64,000 nt of DNA from Acanthochromis polyacanthus (lineage: Eukaryota; Chordata; Actinopteri; Pomacentridae). The DNA lies in contig NC_067122.1 of the NCBI RefSeq assembly GCF_021347895.1, forward strand, positions 36,612,215 to 36,676,214. Direction: 5' to 3'. A program made the translations under genes and the position numbers. Shown piece by piece: positions 12,632-26,643 of this stretch (within the stretch, counting starts at the first letter, position 1; every line of letters begins with the position of its first letter). The notes beneath the pieces are model-generated. The model ran no database searches. It had not been told where the DNA came from and saw only the letters and a program-made list of their open reading frames with translations.

Positions 12632-13179
12632 TTTAACAGAATTATCTTTTACTATGGCACTCCTGTGATTCTACACTTGAATACTTGAATACAGGAGTTT
12701 TTTTTTATTTAACTTTCTATTCATACACTTACATTCTCTTTAGCAACTTTTCAGTTTTAATTTCTGCCCTCCTGTTGTTATTATTATTACCCCAATCCGA
12801 GGCAACAAGAAACAAGTACTAATACGTTCCTGTTTTAAAGTTCATAACTTCTGCTACATGTATAACCCTACTTTAGGACAAAAAAGTTTGGAAATTTGTT
12901 TTAGCTTGACAGTGGTAGAGTTTTATTTTTATCTGGAGGGGCAAAAATGGAGACTTTTGGAACAAGCAGTGCAGACACTCATGTTTGCTTTCTAATAGGG
13001 TGCAAACTGTCACTGCATGCCAGTGACTGCATACGAAATGAACAAACCCTCTGAGACGCCACATACAGGTTTCCTGACAGAGTAAAGAGGTAGCCCACCT
13101 GTTGGTCTAAGTGCCACATCCTTAATATTAAATATTAATTTTAATTTTAATACAACTGAAATTGTTTAGTTAAATAAGA

Positions 13180-13388
13180 ATTAATCCCTCATACAGCAGT
13201 CATGCATGGGAAAATTAGATATATATACCAAAACTATTTTTGTTCCAGACTGTAAACAAGTTTATTTCTGCTATAAAACTAGATCTTTTCCATGGAGGTC
13301 GATGGGGATGGAGTTCCTTTTGGAGCCAGCCTCTAGTGGACATTTGAGGAACTGCAGTTTTTGGTACTTTGACAGTGGCCTCTGATAA
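13180..13388 (+). repeat. Family C repeat copy
   Basis: Contains 'ccaaaactatttttgttccagactgtaaac..gtttatttctgctataaa' and 'cctctagtggacatttgaggaactgcag'. It is uninterrupted, so it serves as an empty-site reference for the MITEs at 4503 and 5113. Confidence 0.75.
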
Positions 13389-13855
13389 CATCCATTCATC
13401 CATCACATCACTTTATCCTCACTAGGGTCCTCTCATAACAGCTGAAATGAAAGAATAACTACAACTGGGAGCCATTTCTGAAAGCTTCTCTCCAGTTTTC
13501 TCCCACAGATGGTCAAAGTTTCGTTTGCTGCTTCTTTTAGTTTTTTGCATTTGTTTTGTTTGAGACTTTCCCCATTGTAGCCATGTTTAACATCACCTGC
13601 TGACAGCACTACACAGTCTAGCTTATTCACTTCAAAGCAGCTACTTAAAACTTTATATTGATTCATTTATTTATTTGAAACAAACTTTCAAAAGTTTGGT
13701 TTCAATTTGGTAGACAACTGCATTGTTGGCTAAAAAAACAAGAACACAAGAATTAGTTAAATAGATAGTTAAAGATGAGTACTTAACTTTTTTAATCATT
13801 GTTTTCAAATTATCTATATGTTGAACAAAGTTTACATACACTTGTAAAGACCATG

Positions 13856-14223
13856 TACACTAGCATTCAAAGTTTTGGGATCACTGAGAAATGCCCTTAT
13901 TTTTGAAAGAAAAGCAGTTTTTTTCAATGAAGATAACATTAAATGAAGCAGAAATACAGTCTAGACATTGTTAATGTGGTAAATGACTATTGTAGCTGTA
14001 AACATCTGATTTTTAATGGAATATCTCCATAGGGGTACAGAGGAACATTTCCAGCAACCATCACTCCTGTGTTCTAATGCTACATTGTGTTAGCTAATGC
14101 TGTTGAAAGGCTCATTGATGGTTAGAAAACCCTTGTGTGATTATGTTAGCACATGAATAAAAGTGTGAGTTTTCATGGAAAACATGAAATTTCCTGTTAC
14201 ACCTCAAACTTTCAAACGGTAAT
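13856..14223 (+). mobile_element. Family B MITE copy, full length
   Basis: A 368-bp element with inverted ends: tacactagcattcaaagttt on the left and, inverted, attaccgtttgaaagtttga on the right. The body is shared with 12077-12322 and 20092-20389. The 'cactaccgttcaaaagttt' type of end is common in teleost DNA transposons. Non-coding. Confidence 0.8.
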
Positions 14224-14236
14224 GCGCATCATGGCA

Positions 14237-14500
14237 ATCTTGAGTTTCCAATGATTTCCATAACTCGTAATTTTCGCTAATGGAATTATTGAAACGTGTC
14301 TTTGTCACAAAAACAATCATGCATTTTGGTTCTTTCATGCATTTATTGTAGGTTTTTGGGGAAATATGAAAATAGCTGCAGGTTCAAAAATATACATACA
14401 GTGAAACCAAAATGCATTATTTTGTTCAATGACACCATCATAGAAAATTCTGAGTTATAGAAGTCATTGAAAGCTCAGGACTAGTATGATATACACGGTC
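14237..14500. repeat. Long imperfect inverted repeat
   Basis: The left arm around 14240-14345 (ttccaatgatttccataact, then catgcattttggttc) is mirrored by 14405-14495 (gagttatagaagtcattgaa). The outer sequence 'acacttgtaaagaccatgta' at 13840-13858 is also mirrored at about 14482-14503, so the family B copy may sit within a larger palindromic element. Confidence 0.6.
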
Positions 14501-14510
14501 TTTACGTGTC

Positions 14511-16779
14511 TGTAGATCTAACTTCAATATAATTTTAAGGTGGTTTTCTTTTCTACCACAATAAAGATGTAGTGAAAATCTGGCCTTCAGTCTGAACGCC
14601 ACAGTGCTCCTACACAAACTCCATAACTACATTTAATTTCCACTATTATACTGTATTGTTTCACGTGTATACTTTCATTGTGTTAAGTAAACTGGATAGG
14701 CTCACCTGACTAATGCAGGCACACTGTGTCAGAGTGTAACAGAGTAGTTACAGTCCACTACATGTCTGCAGACTAAACAAATACACACTTCAAGTCTGCA
14801 GTCACAAACCACAGTCTGGCTCTATTATAACTTACTTGCTTTGGCAGAAATTCTGCCTCGGCTGAAAGCTGTGTAGACGACAAATGCAAACATGTCTGAT
14901 ATTCAGATGAAATTACTTCTGATACCACTGTTCATACGCTGGGTGAGCAGGGGATTTCTTATTGAGGGTTTGGGTGTGGCAGGTGTGGAGGGGTCAGAGT
15001 ATAAATTCACAGCAATGTTAGCGATACTGGTGTGAAGAAACAAATCATCTGCTGCAAATGTTACACAAAGCCTGCTGTAAGACGTTTCCTCGTGTCAAGT
15101 GTACAAAGCAAATGAGATTTTCCTTTTCTTTTCAAGGGTAGATTCGGGCACGTTGTGGGCAATTCCTCCGAGGAGGCGATGTTACAGGGCAGCACTGGAA
15201 GCAAATGCTAATGGCTATCACACAGACGCCCCATGAACCCAGCATGGGAGCCTGCCAAGGACTCTAGACCACAGCTTGAGAGCCACCAGGGTTAGAATAC
15301 ACACAAAAACACAAAAGCACAGCACCGACATACCAAGACGCAGGAGAAGCTAAGAGAGAATACACAAGCTCACACTGAAAATGGATCTCTGTGTCCTGCT
15401 GGCTTTCAGACAGACAAATCGTCTGTCTGCAGATAATAGAGCTTCAGAAGTGAGGAGGATGAGGAGCCGTCCTGAAATTCATTTATTCCAAAAGACAGAG
15501 AGGGAGACATTAGAAGAAGAAGAAAAAGGTAGAATGAAACAGGAGAGCGCAAAAGAAGACATCTCGACAGAGTAATAGAGATAGCAGCGACTCAGACAGA
15601 GAGGGGGCATGTTAATTAGGAAGGAGGTTGATAACAAATATATTAGCAGGCCTCTGAAGGAAGGCAGGGGAGAGGAAGAGGGGTGAGAGAGATAGGATAA
15701 GGTTAACAGAAAGAGGAAAGAGAAGGAAAGAGAGGGGAAGACTCGGAAGAAAAAGGCAGAGAGAGACGCAGGATAATTATGAATTAGTTGATAAAGAGGT
15801 AATAAATGTCCTGGAGCAGCAGTGACAGAGGACACGGAGGTGCAATGAAGGAGAAAATGAGGACCGGGATTCTTTTGATAGTAAACTTTGAGCATTGAAT
15901 TTTTTAAAAAAAAAAGAAAGAAAGAAAAAAGTTATTACCACACTTATTTATTAACTTTGATGGATAACACTTCACCCGTGATGTCGTGAGGTCAGAGATG
16001 ACGTCCTCCTGCGGGGGAATACGCAAAGCCGTGCCCTTTGAAAGGCTAACTTGACATTTTTTGCATTTTTGCATGGGTCACATAGTCAGCGCTACATCCG
16101 GAGGCATCCGAGACCACGACCCATGTACACACAGGATGCACATAATGCTTGGCTGCCTTTTATATACACTTCAATCCTTTATATTTGTCTAATATAGACT
16201 GTTTCTTATTTGATGTTTTTATATTTCATTCCTTCATGTAGCTTGCCGCTGGAATCTCATTCTACAGGTACAATAATCCTAAAGGTTTTCATATGAAGCT
16301 GAACTCAGTGTAATACAAGGACATTTACCTTTTTCTGTTGGTAAAATTTGAGTCATTTTTCTGACACTTCCACTCCACTAACATTTCATTATTATTTCAT
16401 TATTTAAATCTGCTGTTGATTGTCATTCCTGTTTGAAAAAAGCACCAGATGCTACGGTATTTACACACATTTTGTAAAAGCAGTACACTACTGTTAGATT
16501 TCGGCTGTATTTTTAGTTATTTATGACAGGATTCTCTGTCACGTCCTTGCCTCTCTCTCCTCTACCACCATGTCATTAGCTTGTATTGACAGCAGGCCAC
16601 TTCAGGCAGCATTTCATATGTCATGCCATTGTATTTTAAGGTCCTGACTGTAAATGTTTTATTTTTTTAAATCTTAACGGTTTTAGTGTAATCTATTTGA
16701 ACAAAACTGCAAAAGAAGTCTTGTTAAGTTCGAGATAATAACTAATAGAGTAAGAGAGAAAAAGACCCGAAAAAAAACA
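14511..16779. other. Non-coding, includes a purine-rich tract
   Basis: About 15480-15770 is strongly purine-biased on the plus strand (GA/GGA runs). This creates a long but low-complexity open frame on minus (15479-15895) that I do not consider a gene. Nothing else is recognised. Confidence 0.6.
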
Positions 16780-16788
16780 GGACAAAAC

Positions 16789-17362
16789 TAGCCTAGCCAT
16801 GCTACACCCATGTTTCTGACGGCACAAGGGTCTAGGGAAGCTCGACAGGGAGGGAGGCGGGCTAAAAGGTTGTCTATCAAATCCCTCTGCAGCAATTGGG
16901 TAGGTATACAACCAATCAACGCAACGAATAGGCTGACGTAGTTCCGAGAGCACCGGCGGATTGTGGCTAAGTCCCATTAGCTTCCCAACCAGCGGAGCCA
17001 CGGAGCCAACTGGTATATTAAGGATTTGCCATATCCCGTTGGCATAAGTCCAAATACGTCTTTCTTCTCAATGAAACACTTCAGTGCCGTCCTTTGTTTA
17101 TCTTTCAAGTTGAATTTTAGCTTCAAATCTTTAAGGGCTGTGGCCAAAGCCGAGTCGAAAGATAACTGTTTATTGTGCGCCGGTTGTTTCTGTCAGAATC
17201 GTCACGCCTCTGTCGTCACTTAGTTACGCCCGCCTTCTGACTCTACACTTCATGGTGATTGGTCCGGCCAGTTTTAGGAGAATCCAGCCTCGAGCCTTAT
17301 GGAGGGTAACTAGACCCACCCTGGCAGAGAATTAAATTCGTTGCCGTGGGTTGTCTAGGCTA
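16789..17362 (-). mobile_element. Helicase-fragment MITE, copy 1 (family H1)
   Basis: A 574-bp element with ends TAGCCTAG/CTAGGCTA and a perfect 9-bp flank ggacaaaac (16780-16788 and 17363-17371). On the minus strand it carries the same helicase-start segment as 44280-44840, with an LKFNLKDKQRT..C-IEKKDVFGLMPTGYGKSLIYQ motif order. An 8-bp tandem duplication (ggctccgt) right after the Walker A region shifts the frame to a stop. Plus-strand open frames here are antisense shadows. It is a non-autonomous deletion derivative; see the separate finding. Confidence 0.85.
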
Positions 17363-17371
17363 GGACAAAAC

Positions 17372-20091
17372 TGTAAATAATGTAAATATTTTTTTAAAAA
17401 TCTATAGTTTAATGAATAGTAATTAACACCCAAGCTTTGGTTGGGCTTGCATTTTAGATTTCTTCTAGTTATTTGAGATAAGGAGTAACCAATAAATATA
17501 ATAACTGGATAATATATGATAGCTGATTATTATATTTATCAAATTTTATTATACTAATATTATACTTATATTGTTATTATAATTGTTATTTTTTATTATT
17601 ATCATTATTCTGAACAATACGCTCTTTTTAAAACACAAAAGATGTCCACATATGTGGACAGCAGCTCCTAGGAGGTAAAAATTACACACAATGTTACCAT
17701 ATGGAATAATATTTTTAAAAATAAATATTATTTGATAGACATTTGAAATTTATTGAAAGAAAAAATATTTATACTAAGGATTGAAAAAAGGTAAATCAGA
17801 ATTACAGATTATTTTCCTGTTTTGTTAAATTACACAATAAATTACAAAAAATCGCAGAAAAAAATGTTAATTTACACGGTGACTAAAAAACCTTCTTTTG
17901 TCAGAAATGATGACAAAATGACACAGGTTTCCTGTAACTGAATCAGCTTATACTGTAGATCATATCAGCATTTTACACATATTTGCTGTTATTTACACCA
18001 TTCAGAGTATTGCACTTTTTTCCTCGTTCTGACACCCTTGCTGCAGATTTTCTACAGTGTGCATACAATTGAGTGTAAAATGAATCAGAATCAAGTTTCA
18101 ATAATGCAGAGGAACTTTTCAACACTCTCTAACTGAAAGAAAAATCTCAGAGGCTGCAGTTCACGTCTGATCTAGGAATCAACAGCAGTGTCAGCGCTCT
18201 TACAAAATCAGGCCGTCCTCCTTGTGTGAAAAGTAGTAAAATCTGTTATGAAGTGAATAAAAACTGAAGCCTGACTTTTAAAAAAATGGCATAGCGAATG
18301 GAATTGCTTTTGAAATAGGTTGATGCTAGAGGTACACTACGTTTGAAATAAGATAATTTCCTTCAAATCACTCTGCTGCTCTCTGATTACAGCAGCTTTT
18401 CAGTTTCATGGAACTCAGACTCTGTTGCCACACACTGGGAGAAAAGAGTGTATTTCTGCACAGGGCAATTCCAAGAGGATGTTAAGCTCAAATATTATCC
18501 TTTATTCATTTAAAACATGTACTTAAAGAAGTTAAATCTAAATATTAATATTTCTGTTCATTCCCAAGTGCCAGACCATTTAACTACTAATCCCTTTGGC
18601 GCTTCCCCTCCTCGGATCGCCCAGGGGACACTCAGAGACTAAACCGTTCTGTGGGGAACCAGGTCTGCTCCTTCAGGGGAAATAAAAACCACTGAAACGT
18701 CTTTATTTCAGCCGTGCTTTGTTTAATGCGGTGAAAATAATGAAACAAAAGGAATTATCATTATGTAGTACAAATTAATACTCTGTCTTATCAGCTTCTA
18801 ATGATACAACGTGAGATCCTGTCAGCACTGGAGCGTTTTTGAGATTTGGTGTGTGTTTTTGCCAAGGATCAGCTGTCAGTCAAACGGTCCGTCCACAGAG
18901 CAGCTGTCAATCAAAAAAGTGACGCCTCTTTTATCGGTTTTTCTGCTGAATTTTCCAGGTGGTCCTCTGTTTTTCTATCTATCCAGCAGTGCTGCTCATG
19001 CTAATTACCCCTCACGTCTTCTTTTCTTTAGGCTAAACTAATGGAAGACATCAAACGCAACACTTTCTCAGCTCCACGGGGGGTTTTCTCCCTGAAAAGA
19101 AGAACCTGCGTGACATCAAGTGTTTGCAGCAGTAAATAAAAATGCTCTAATGAAACAGCAGCCGGCTTAAAGCTGCAGAAAAGAGAATAGTAAAGCAAGC
19201 TGTTGTTTGTGCACAAGTGCTGCAGGAGATTATCAATCTGAACGCTCTGACCTGCATCCAAAATGAAAGCATCAAAATGTTGTGTTCGCAGCTCGTGGGA
19301 CGCCGCGGCTCCGTGTCAGAACACAGTTATTGTGATTTGATAAAAGCATCATTAGGCCAAGTGTTAGCAAATGTCTTCGGGGTTCTCGTGTTAACACTGC
19401 AGACCAATTACAATCAAACATGCAGACGCTCTCCTCCTGCCTCACTCTTCTCCTGACTCGCTGTGTTTCTCTGGGTCTGGCTGCCTCTTCCTAGCCGCTG
19501 TAAATAATGTAATTTGTCACAGACAGGCCTCCGTGTAGGAGATGACCTTTGGAAACCTCACAGTAAATTGGCCCGGCTAGAGAGGCTACGTCATTAGCCC
19601 TCTCCGTCTCCATCTCACTCCTTGCTCCCTCCACGTCTCCCTGCTTTCAAACTCATTTTTATTATTTCTCTTTAATTTTAAATTCACTGTTTAATCTACT
19701 GTCCTGTGAGGCTAACAAGCTCTCTCTCCGTCCGGCTCGCTTTCCCTCAAATGTGTCGCAGTCACATAAAACTGAACCATAAAGGCCTGCTGGGAGTCCT
19801 TTATGTGGCTTTTGATTGGCTGATATGACTAAAGTGTTAACAGAAAGAGTTCCCAAATGTGTCGTATTAAAGTTGTCTCTCTTTTGTTTTGTATATATTA
19901 TATAAATTATGAACCAATTCTTGCACCAGAACAGGTAAAAAAAAAAGACTTTACCTCTATTCTGTTTACCTCAGAACCATAAATGTATTCAAATTCTCTG
20001 AGGAAAAAATAAACACCTGTAGCTGCTCTCCAGCATCACACTAAAATTTTACAATGACATTTAATACATCAAATGTTTGCTTTAATATAGT
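17372..20091. other. Non-coding; AT-rich start and one palindrome
   Basis: 17380-17900 is very AT-rich. A perfect 18-bp palindrome tgtccacatatgtggaca lies at 17643-17660, followed by the small palindrome ctcctaggag. No gene is recognised. Confidence 0.6.
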
Positions 20092-20389
20092 TAGATAACA
20101 TTAAATTAATCAGAAATACAGTCTAGACATTGTTAATGTGGTAAATGACTACTATAGCTGGAAAAAGCTGATTTTTAATGGAATATCTCCACAGGGGTAC
20201 AGAGGAACATTTCCAGCAACCATCACTCCTGTGTTCTAATGCTACATTGTGTTAGCTAAGGCTGTTGAAAGGCTCATTGATGATTAGAAAACTCTTGTGC
20301 AGTTATGTTAGCTCATGAATGAAAGTGTGAGTTTTCATAGAAAACTTGGAATTGCCGGATTGACTTCAAACTTTTGAACGGTAGTGTAT
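20092..20389 (+). mobile_element. Family B MITE copy, left end missing
   Basis: Same body as 13856-14223, ending in cttttgaacggtagtgtata. About 70 bp of the left end is absent. Confidence 0.8.
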
Positions 20390-22178
20390 ATTAGAGCTAT
20401 AGTAACACCAAAACTTTAAAGACATATTGTCTTTAAGTTACAAAATTAATCAGTCAGAAACTGTTAAAGCAGTAAGAATATTCAGATTTGAAACTTTCCA
20501 ATTGTCCTTGAAATAATTATTTGTGGTGTGTGGCTCCATCAGGAAAAATAACCAAAAAATAAGCCTAAGTCGTAATATTTTATCAAAACAACCGTATTCT
20601 ACGTGTCATTCAAAAATGCAACAGTTTGCACCAGATTCTGTAGTAAACTGCTGACAAGAAATGATGGACTTCTCGGCTGAACTGCAGGCAGTGTTTACAC
20701 AAAGCAGAGCGTAGACAACCAAAATAGAGAAATTGAGAGCAAAATAATACATAATTGATCAATAACATAAATGTAGCATGACTCAAAAATGGTATACGGA
20801 GGAGCTAGTTGTTGGAAAATATGTTCAGCATGGTGGAAGAGCTTTCTAGAGTTGATGTGAGACTAGTGTTAAAACATAGAGACACTCTAATATCTGTAGT
20901 ATGTAGAGACGCCATGTTTTTCCAGTGTTGTTAATTAATACCTGTGGGCATTTCAAAACAATGAAGATGATGATTCTGGGTTGTATAAAATGAACCCACC
21001 GTGAGTAAAAATGAGACAGAAGCAAAACAACTAACAAAAAAACTCAAACTGCTTGGGCTTTAGAGGATTGGGGTGAAAGTGCAGCATACAGTTCCTATTG
21101 TTTGAGGTCCTGACAGCCTTGAAATGACTACATTTTCTACACCTCATGTCTAAAACTAATGAGCATCAGCTTCATGTGTTTTTCCTCAGTTTCTCTTCAA
21201 CTATGGCTTTTTAATGCAAATTGCAGCCAAACATCAATTTGTAATACAACATGTGTCTGTTGGAAAATGACTTCCTAGTTTGATGCTTCAAAAACAGAGA
21301 AAACTAAAACTAAACTAGCTGCTGAGAAAATATTTCTGCATTTTCAGGACACATATGAATTAAATCATACAATGAATTCAATCCCTGCAGTCTGTGTTTG
21401 AACGCATGCGAATAATGTTCAGTAAGAAGAGCAATTGTCTGCGTTTTGAGATTAATTACCATTAGAGCCCGCTGTCACATCAGAAGATTTAAATATTTAA
21501 TGATGGTTCACAGCAGGAACGTTCCAAAGGATTTTAGAAACACTGACTCAAAGTTACACCCAACACACCCGCTGGAAACTCAGACAAGGTGTCAAAATCT
21601 CGAAATGGTCTTTAATATTTGGATTTTTAGGCATTGTTTGCCCACATGTTGGTGTAAAAAAGGTCACCAAACCCTCCTTTAAAGAATAGACATACAGTTC
21701 TGGTGGGCTATTAGCAGCTCTGTTTGTTTTTTCTTTCTATATTAACTAGAATCGGCCAATTAAAACCCCATCATGTGTGTATTTTACAATAATTGCAGAC
21801 TGTAAATCCTGCCAGTTGCTACAGCATCAAAAAGCCAATAAATAAACGTGTACTAAATGTCTGTTTTCTCTCAGCTTTCAGCTTAAATAAAAGACATCAG
21901 ACTTAGTGCAGGTGAAGGGCAGGTGAGGGTTTACAGATGTGGACCTCTGCCAGGAGCATCACAACGTCGTGACGTTTAATGATGTCGGACAAGATGAAGC
22001 TGCTAAAACATTGAAGTTCAGAGACACTACTGTGGTTTACAATAAGGTCTGTGCAGAGCTGGAATGAATTCGGCCTTCTGCCACCTCCAAACACCGACTC
22101 AAAGCAGGTATCAGCAGCATCACGGGAGCCAACTACAGCAGAGAGCAGAGAACCACCAGAGCACCGGGTTCAAGGCAG

Positions 22179-22180
<2 letters not shown>
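20390..22180. other. Non-coding stretch, nothing recognised
   Basis: AT-rich sequence without a supportable gene or repeat. Confidence 0.55.

Positions 22181-22269
<89 letters not shown>
22181..22269. repeat. (TG)44 microsatellite
   Basis: 89 bp of pure TG. It generates spurious Cys-Val and Thr-His open frames in all frames. Confidence 0.98.
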
Positions 22270-22272
<3 letters not shown>

Positions 22273-22328
22273 CATTCCTCAGCACCATGCTCCTCTTGGC
22301 AGATGGTTCTGCCAACCTCGGGACCTGG

Positions 22329-22566
22329 GGTGTGTGTGTTATTCTGTGTGTGAGTGTGTGTGCATTTTATTGCCTGTGTACGTGTGTTATTGTGTGTCTG
22401 CGAGTGTGTATTGTCTTGGTATCTCGGGGCACAAGGGCAGAAGCTACCTGGTGTTGACTGCCAAGTTTCTCGCTCTCTTGTGCTCTCTCTTTCTCTAAAA
22501 ACCTCCAAACACACACGCAATAACACACACACACACACACACACTGAGACACACTCAGACACACAC
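22329..22566. repeat. GT-rich then CA-rich tracts
   Basis: Interrupted GT runs at about 22329-22412 and CA runs at about 22508-22566, complementary to the (TG)44 upstream. The segment could fold back on itself. Confidence 0.85.
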
Positions 22567-22884
22567 TCTCCTGCTGATATGCCTTGCCCAGTCACGACTT
22601 TTACTGCGTACGGATTGAATTCAGTCTTTTACAAAGGCACCAGTGGGTTTGAACTGCTCTACATGTACAGCAGTACAGATGACAGAGATTAGAATTATTA
22701 TGTAGATTTGAAAGATGATCATTTCATCATATTAGCTGCTCATCTCTTGTCTTGCTCAGTTGTTTTGGTGAACATGAGTCTTTAAATCTGTCTTAAACAT
22801 CCTGTGTTTTGCAAACTGTTTGTAAAACACTTTGAATTACATTTGAATTGTGAGAAGGGCGACATACATAAAGTCTGACTGAAT

Positions 22885-24230
22885 GATTGGCTGATACACT
22901 GGAGGACACCCTCACTGGAAACACAAACGTTTCTTTCCAGTGATGCCACAGATGAGCCATTTTAGTTCCATAAAACCAAAATAAAAACAGCAACAGGGTC
23001 TTTAAACAACCATTTTTTCAAGACCTCCTAAAGATGCATCAAAGAACCACTGAAGAACCTATTTTTGGAGCATCATTATGATTATTTTACTTTATAACAA
23101 AATATTTTCAAGATAGTTCTTTGTGTTTCAAGTACTATATGAATGAAGTTGGATCCATTAATTAGTAGCACCACTACACTCAGAAATCTAAATACAAACC
23201 CGAAGTACAGATGATTGTTTGTAGTAAAGCCACAGAAGAAGCATTTCCAGTTTCACAAAGAACCTTATAGCTCAGAGTTTTTTTAAAAGAAGCCTTAAAA
23301 TGCCTCCTCGAGTGGTTCATTGAGGCACCAGAAATAATGCTCCAAAGAACTTCAGCAAAAAATGCACAGTTCTTTGTGGTTCAAGTGTTATATAAATAAA
23401 ATGAGCTTGATTGATTTATTGATAGTAGCAGAAAAATAAAGAACTGGAAGCTCAAATGTTTCTCGATGCCATAGAAGAACCATTTAGAGCTCAAACAGCA
23501 AAGGGCCTTTCAGCAACACTCTTTAAAGACTCCTACAGATGCATCAAAGAACGATTAAAGAACATATTTTTGAGCTCCATTTATTATTATTCTACTTTTA
23601 AAGCAAATATTTTCAAGATAGTTCTTTGTGGTTCAGGTGCTGTATGAATGGAGTTGGATCCATTAATAGTAATTAATAGTACCGGTACGCTGAGATATAT
23701 AGGTACTAAGTGGAACTACAAGTCATTGTTTGCAGTGATGCCAGAGAAGAATCATTTTTAGCTCCACAAGGAACCTTTCAGCAAGAGGTTCTTTAAATAA
23801 GTCCTAAAAGTGCCTCAACAAAGTGGTTCATTTAGGCACCAGAAATAATGAACTTAAGTAATAAATAGATGGTTCTTTATGGTTCACGTGTTACAGAAAT
23901 AAAATGAGCGTGATTGCTTTATTGATAGTAGCAGTACACTCAGATATATAGGTGCTAACTGGAACCTCAAATGTTTCCTTGCAGTGATGTCAGAGAAGAA
24001 TCATTAAGAGTTGGACAAAAAAAAAAAAAACATTTAAGCAAGATGTTCTTTGAAGAACCATTTCTGGCACCAGTTCTTTAAAGAATTCCTATAGGGCTTC
24101 AAAGATACCATAAAAATGGCTACTTTGTTCAACATAAATGATTTTCCAAAGAACTTCAGCAGAAATCGGTTCTTTAAGGAACAATTTTTAAGGTAGAGCT
24201 TTGTGGTTCTCGTGCTTTATACTGGGAGCT
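22885..24230 (+). repeat. Decayed tandem array, ~505-bp dimeric unit
   Basis: The block 'gtgatgccagagaagaatcatttttagctcc' recurs near 22938, 23226, 23463, 23736 and 23979, about every 240-290 bp. Flanking sequence alternates between two types: 'gttggatccattaat' at about 23150 and 23653, and 'taaaatgagc.tgatt..tttattgatagtagcag' at about 23391 and 23895. The higher-order period is therefore about 504 bp. Motifs like ttctttgtggttca recur throughout. No coding capacity is seen. Confidence 0.8.
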
Positions 24231-24614
24231 GCCATTATTTCATGGAATTTCACTGGAAAATGTAGTAGATATCGTTGTTGTTGTTGCAGACATCTACTGA
24301 GCTCCGGTTAAAGCTGCAGGTCAACGTTATGACAGAGATTCATTTCATAATAAAATAACATCCTTTCACATTATCATGACTCATAACTGTGGCTGAATTA
24401 GTGCTTCACAGCAAACACACCACTCACTCCATTAACTAATTCAACTAATTACTAATGAAAATTTCACAACAAATTAGGCGACGCTACTTCAAGCAAATAC
24501 TTGATCGACTAATTGAACTAATTCTTAATTAGTTTTCACAACAAATTAGGGAATTTAATTTCAAGCAGGCTCTCTATTAACTAATCTGCCCACTCCTAAT
24601 TCACCTCTGCCAGC
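24231..24614. other. Non-coding stretch
   Basis: AT-rich; short repeated 'aattaactaatt' and 'acaacaaattagg' phrases near 24430-24560 suggest a small degenerate repeat. Nothing else is seen. Confidence 0.5.
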
Positions 24615-24627
24615 AAATGAGCAAATA
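24615..24627. repeat. Left SINE target-site duplication
   Basis: aaatgagcaaata, identical to 26631-26643. Its terminal TA served as the Tc1 target. Confidence 0.9.
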
Positions 24628-26263
<1,636 letters not shown>

Positions 26264-26265
26264 TA

Positions 26266-26630
26266 TCCATCCATCCTCTATATACCGCTTTATCCTCACT
26301 AGGGTCGCGGGGGGTGCTGGAGCCTATCCCAGCTGACTTGGGTGAAGGCAGGGGACACCCTGGACAGGTCGCCAGTCTGTCACAGAGCTACATATACAGA
26401 CAAACAATCACACTCACATTCACACCTACGGGCAATTTAGAGTCATCAGTTAACCTCAGCATGTTTTTGGACTGTAGGAGGAAGCCGGAGTACCGGGAGA
26501 AAACCCACGCATGCACAGGGAGAACGTGCAAACTCCATGCAGAAAGATCCCAGGCCCATCCCAGGATTCGAACCAGGGATCTTCTTGCTGCAAGGCAAAA
26601 GTGCTAACCACTACGCCGCTGAGCAGCCCC
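26266..26630 (-). mobile_element. tRNA-derived SINE
   Basis: Read on minus, the head has a tRNA-like region with an A-box-like gtagtggttagcac and an exact B box ggttcgaatcc, then a body (ggaggaagccggagtaccgg complement) and a 3' tail ending in ggat units at 26266-26277. A 13-bp target duplication aaatgagcaaata is at 26631-26643 and, separated by the Tc1 element, at 24615-24627. It is a common teleost SINE type; I do not assign a name. Confidence 0.9.
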
Positions 26631-26643
26631 AAATGAGCAAATA

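Noticed and set aside
15479..15895. 138-codon open frame on minus
   Set aside because: Produced by a purine-rich (GA) tract; the Ser/Phe/Leu-rich translation is low complexity.
16693..17223. Open frames on both strands in helicase MITE copy 1
   Set aside because: The minus frame begins at an internal GTG after the 8-bp duplication, and the plus frame is antisense to the helicase segment; neither is a gene.
22064..22692. Several overlapping Cys-Val and Thr-His open frames
   Set aside because: These are translations of the (TG)n/(CA)n microsatellites.
26570..26630. tRNA-like sequence with A and B boxes
   Set aside because: It is the head of a SINE and lacks a proper cloverleaf and acceptor stem; not a tRNA gene.
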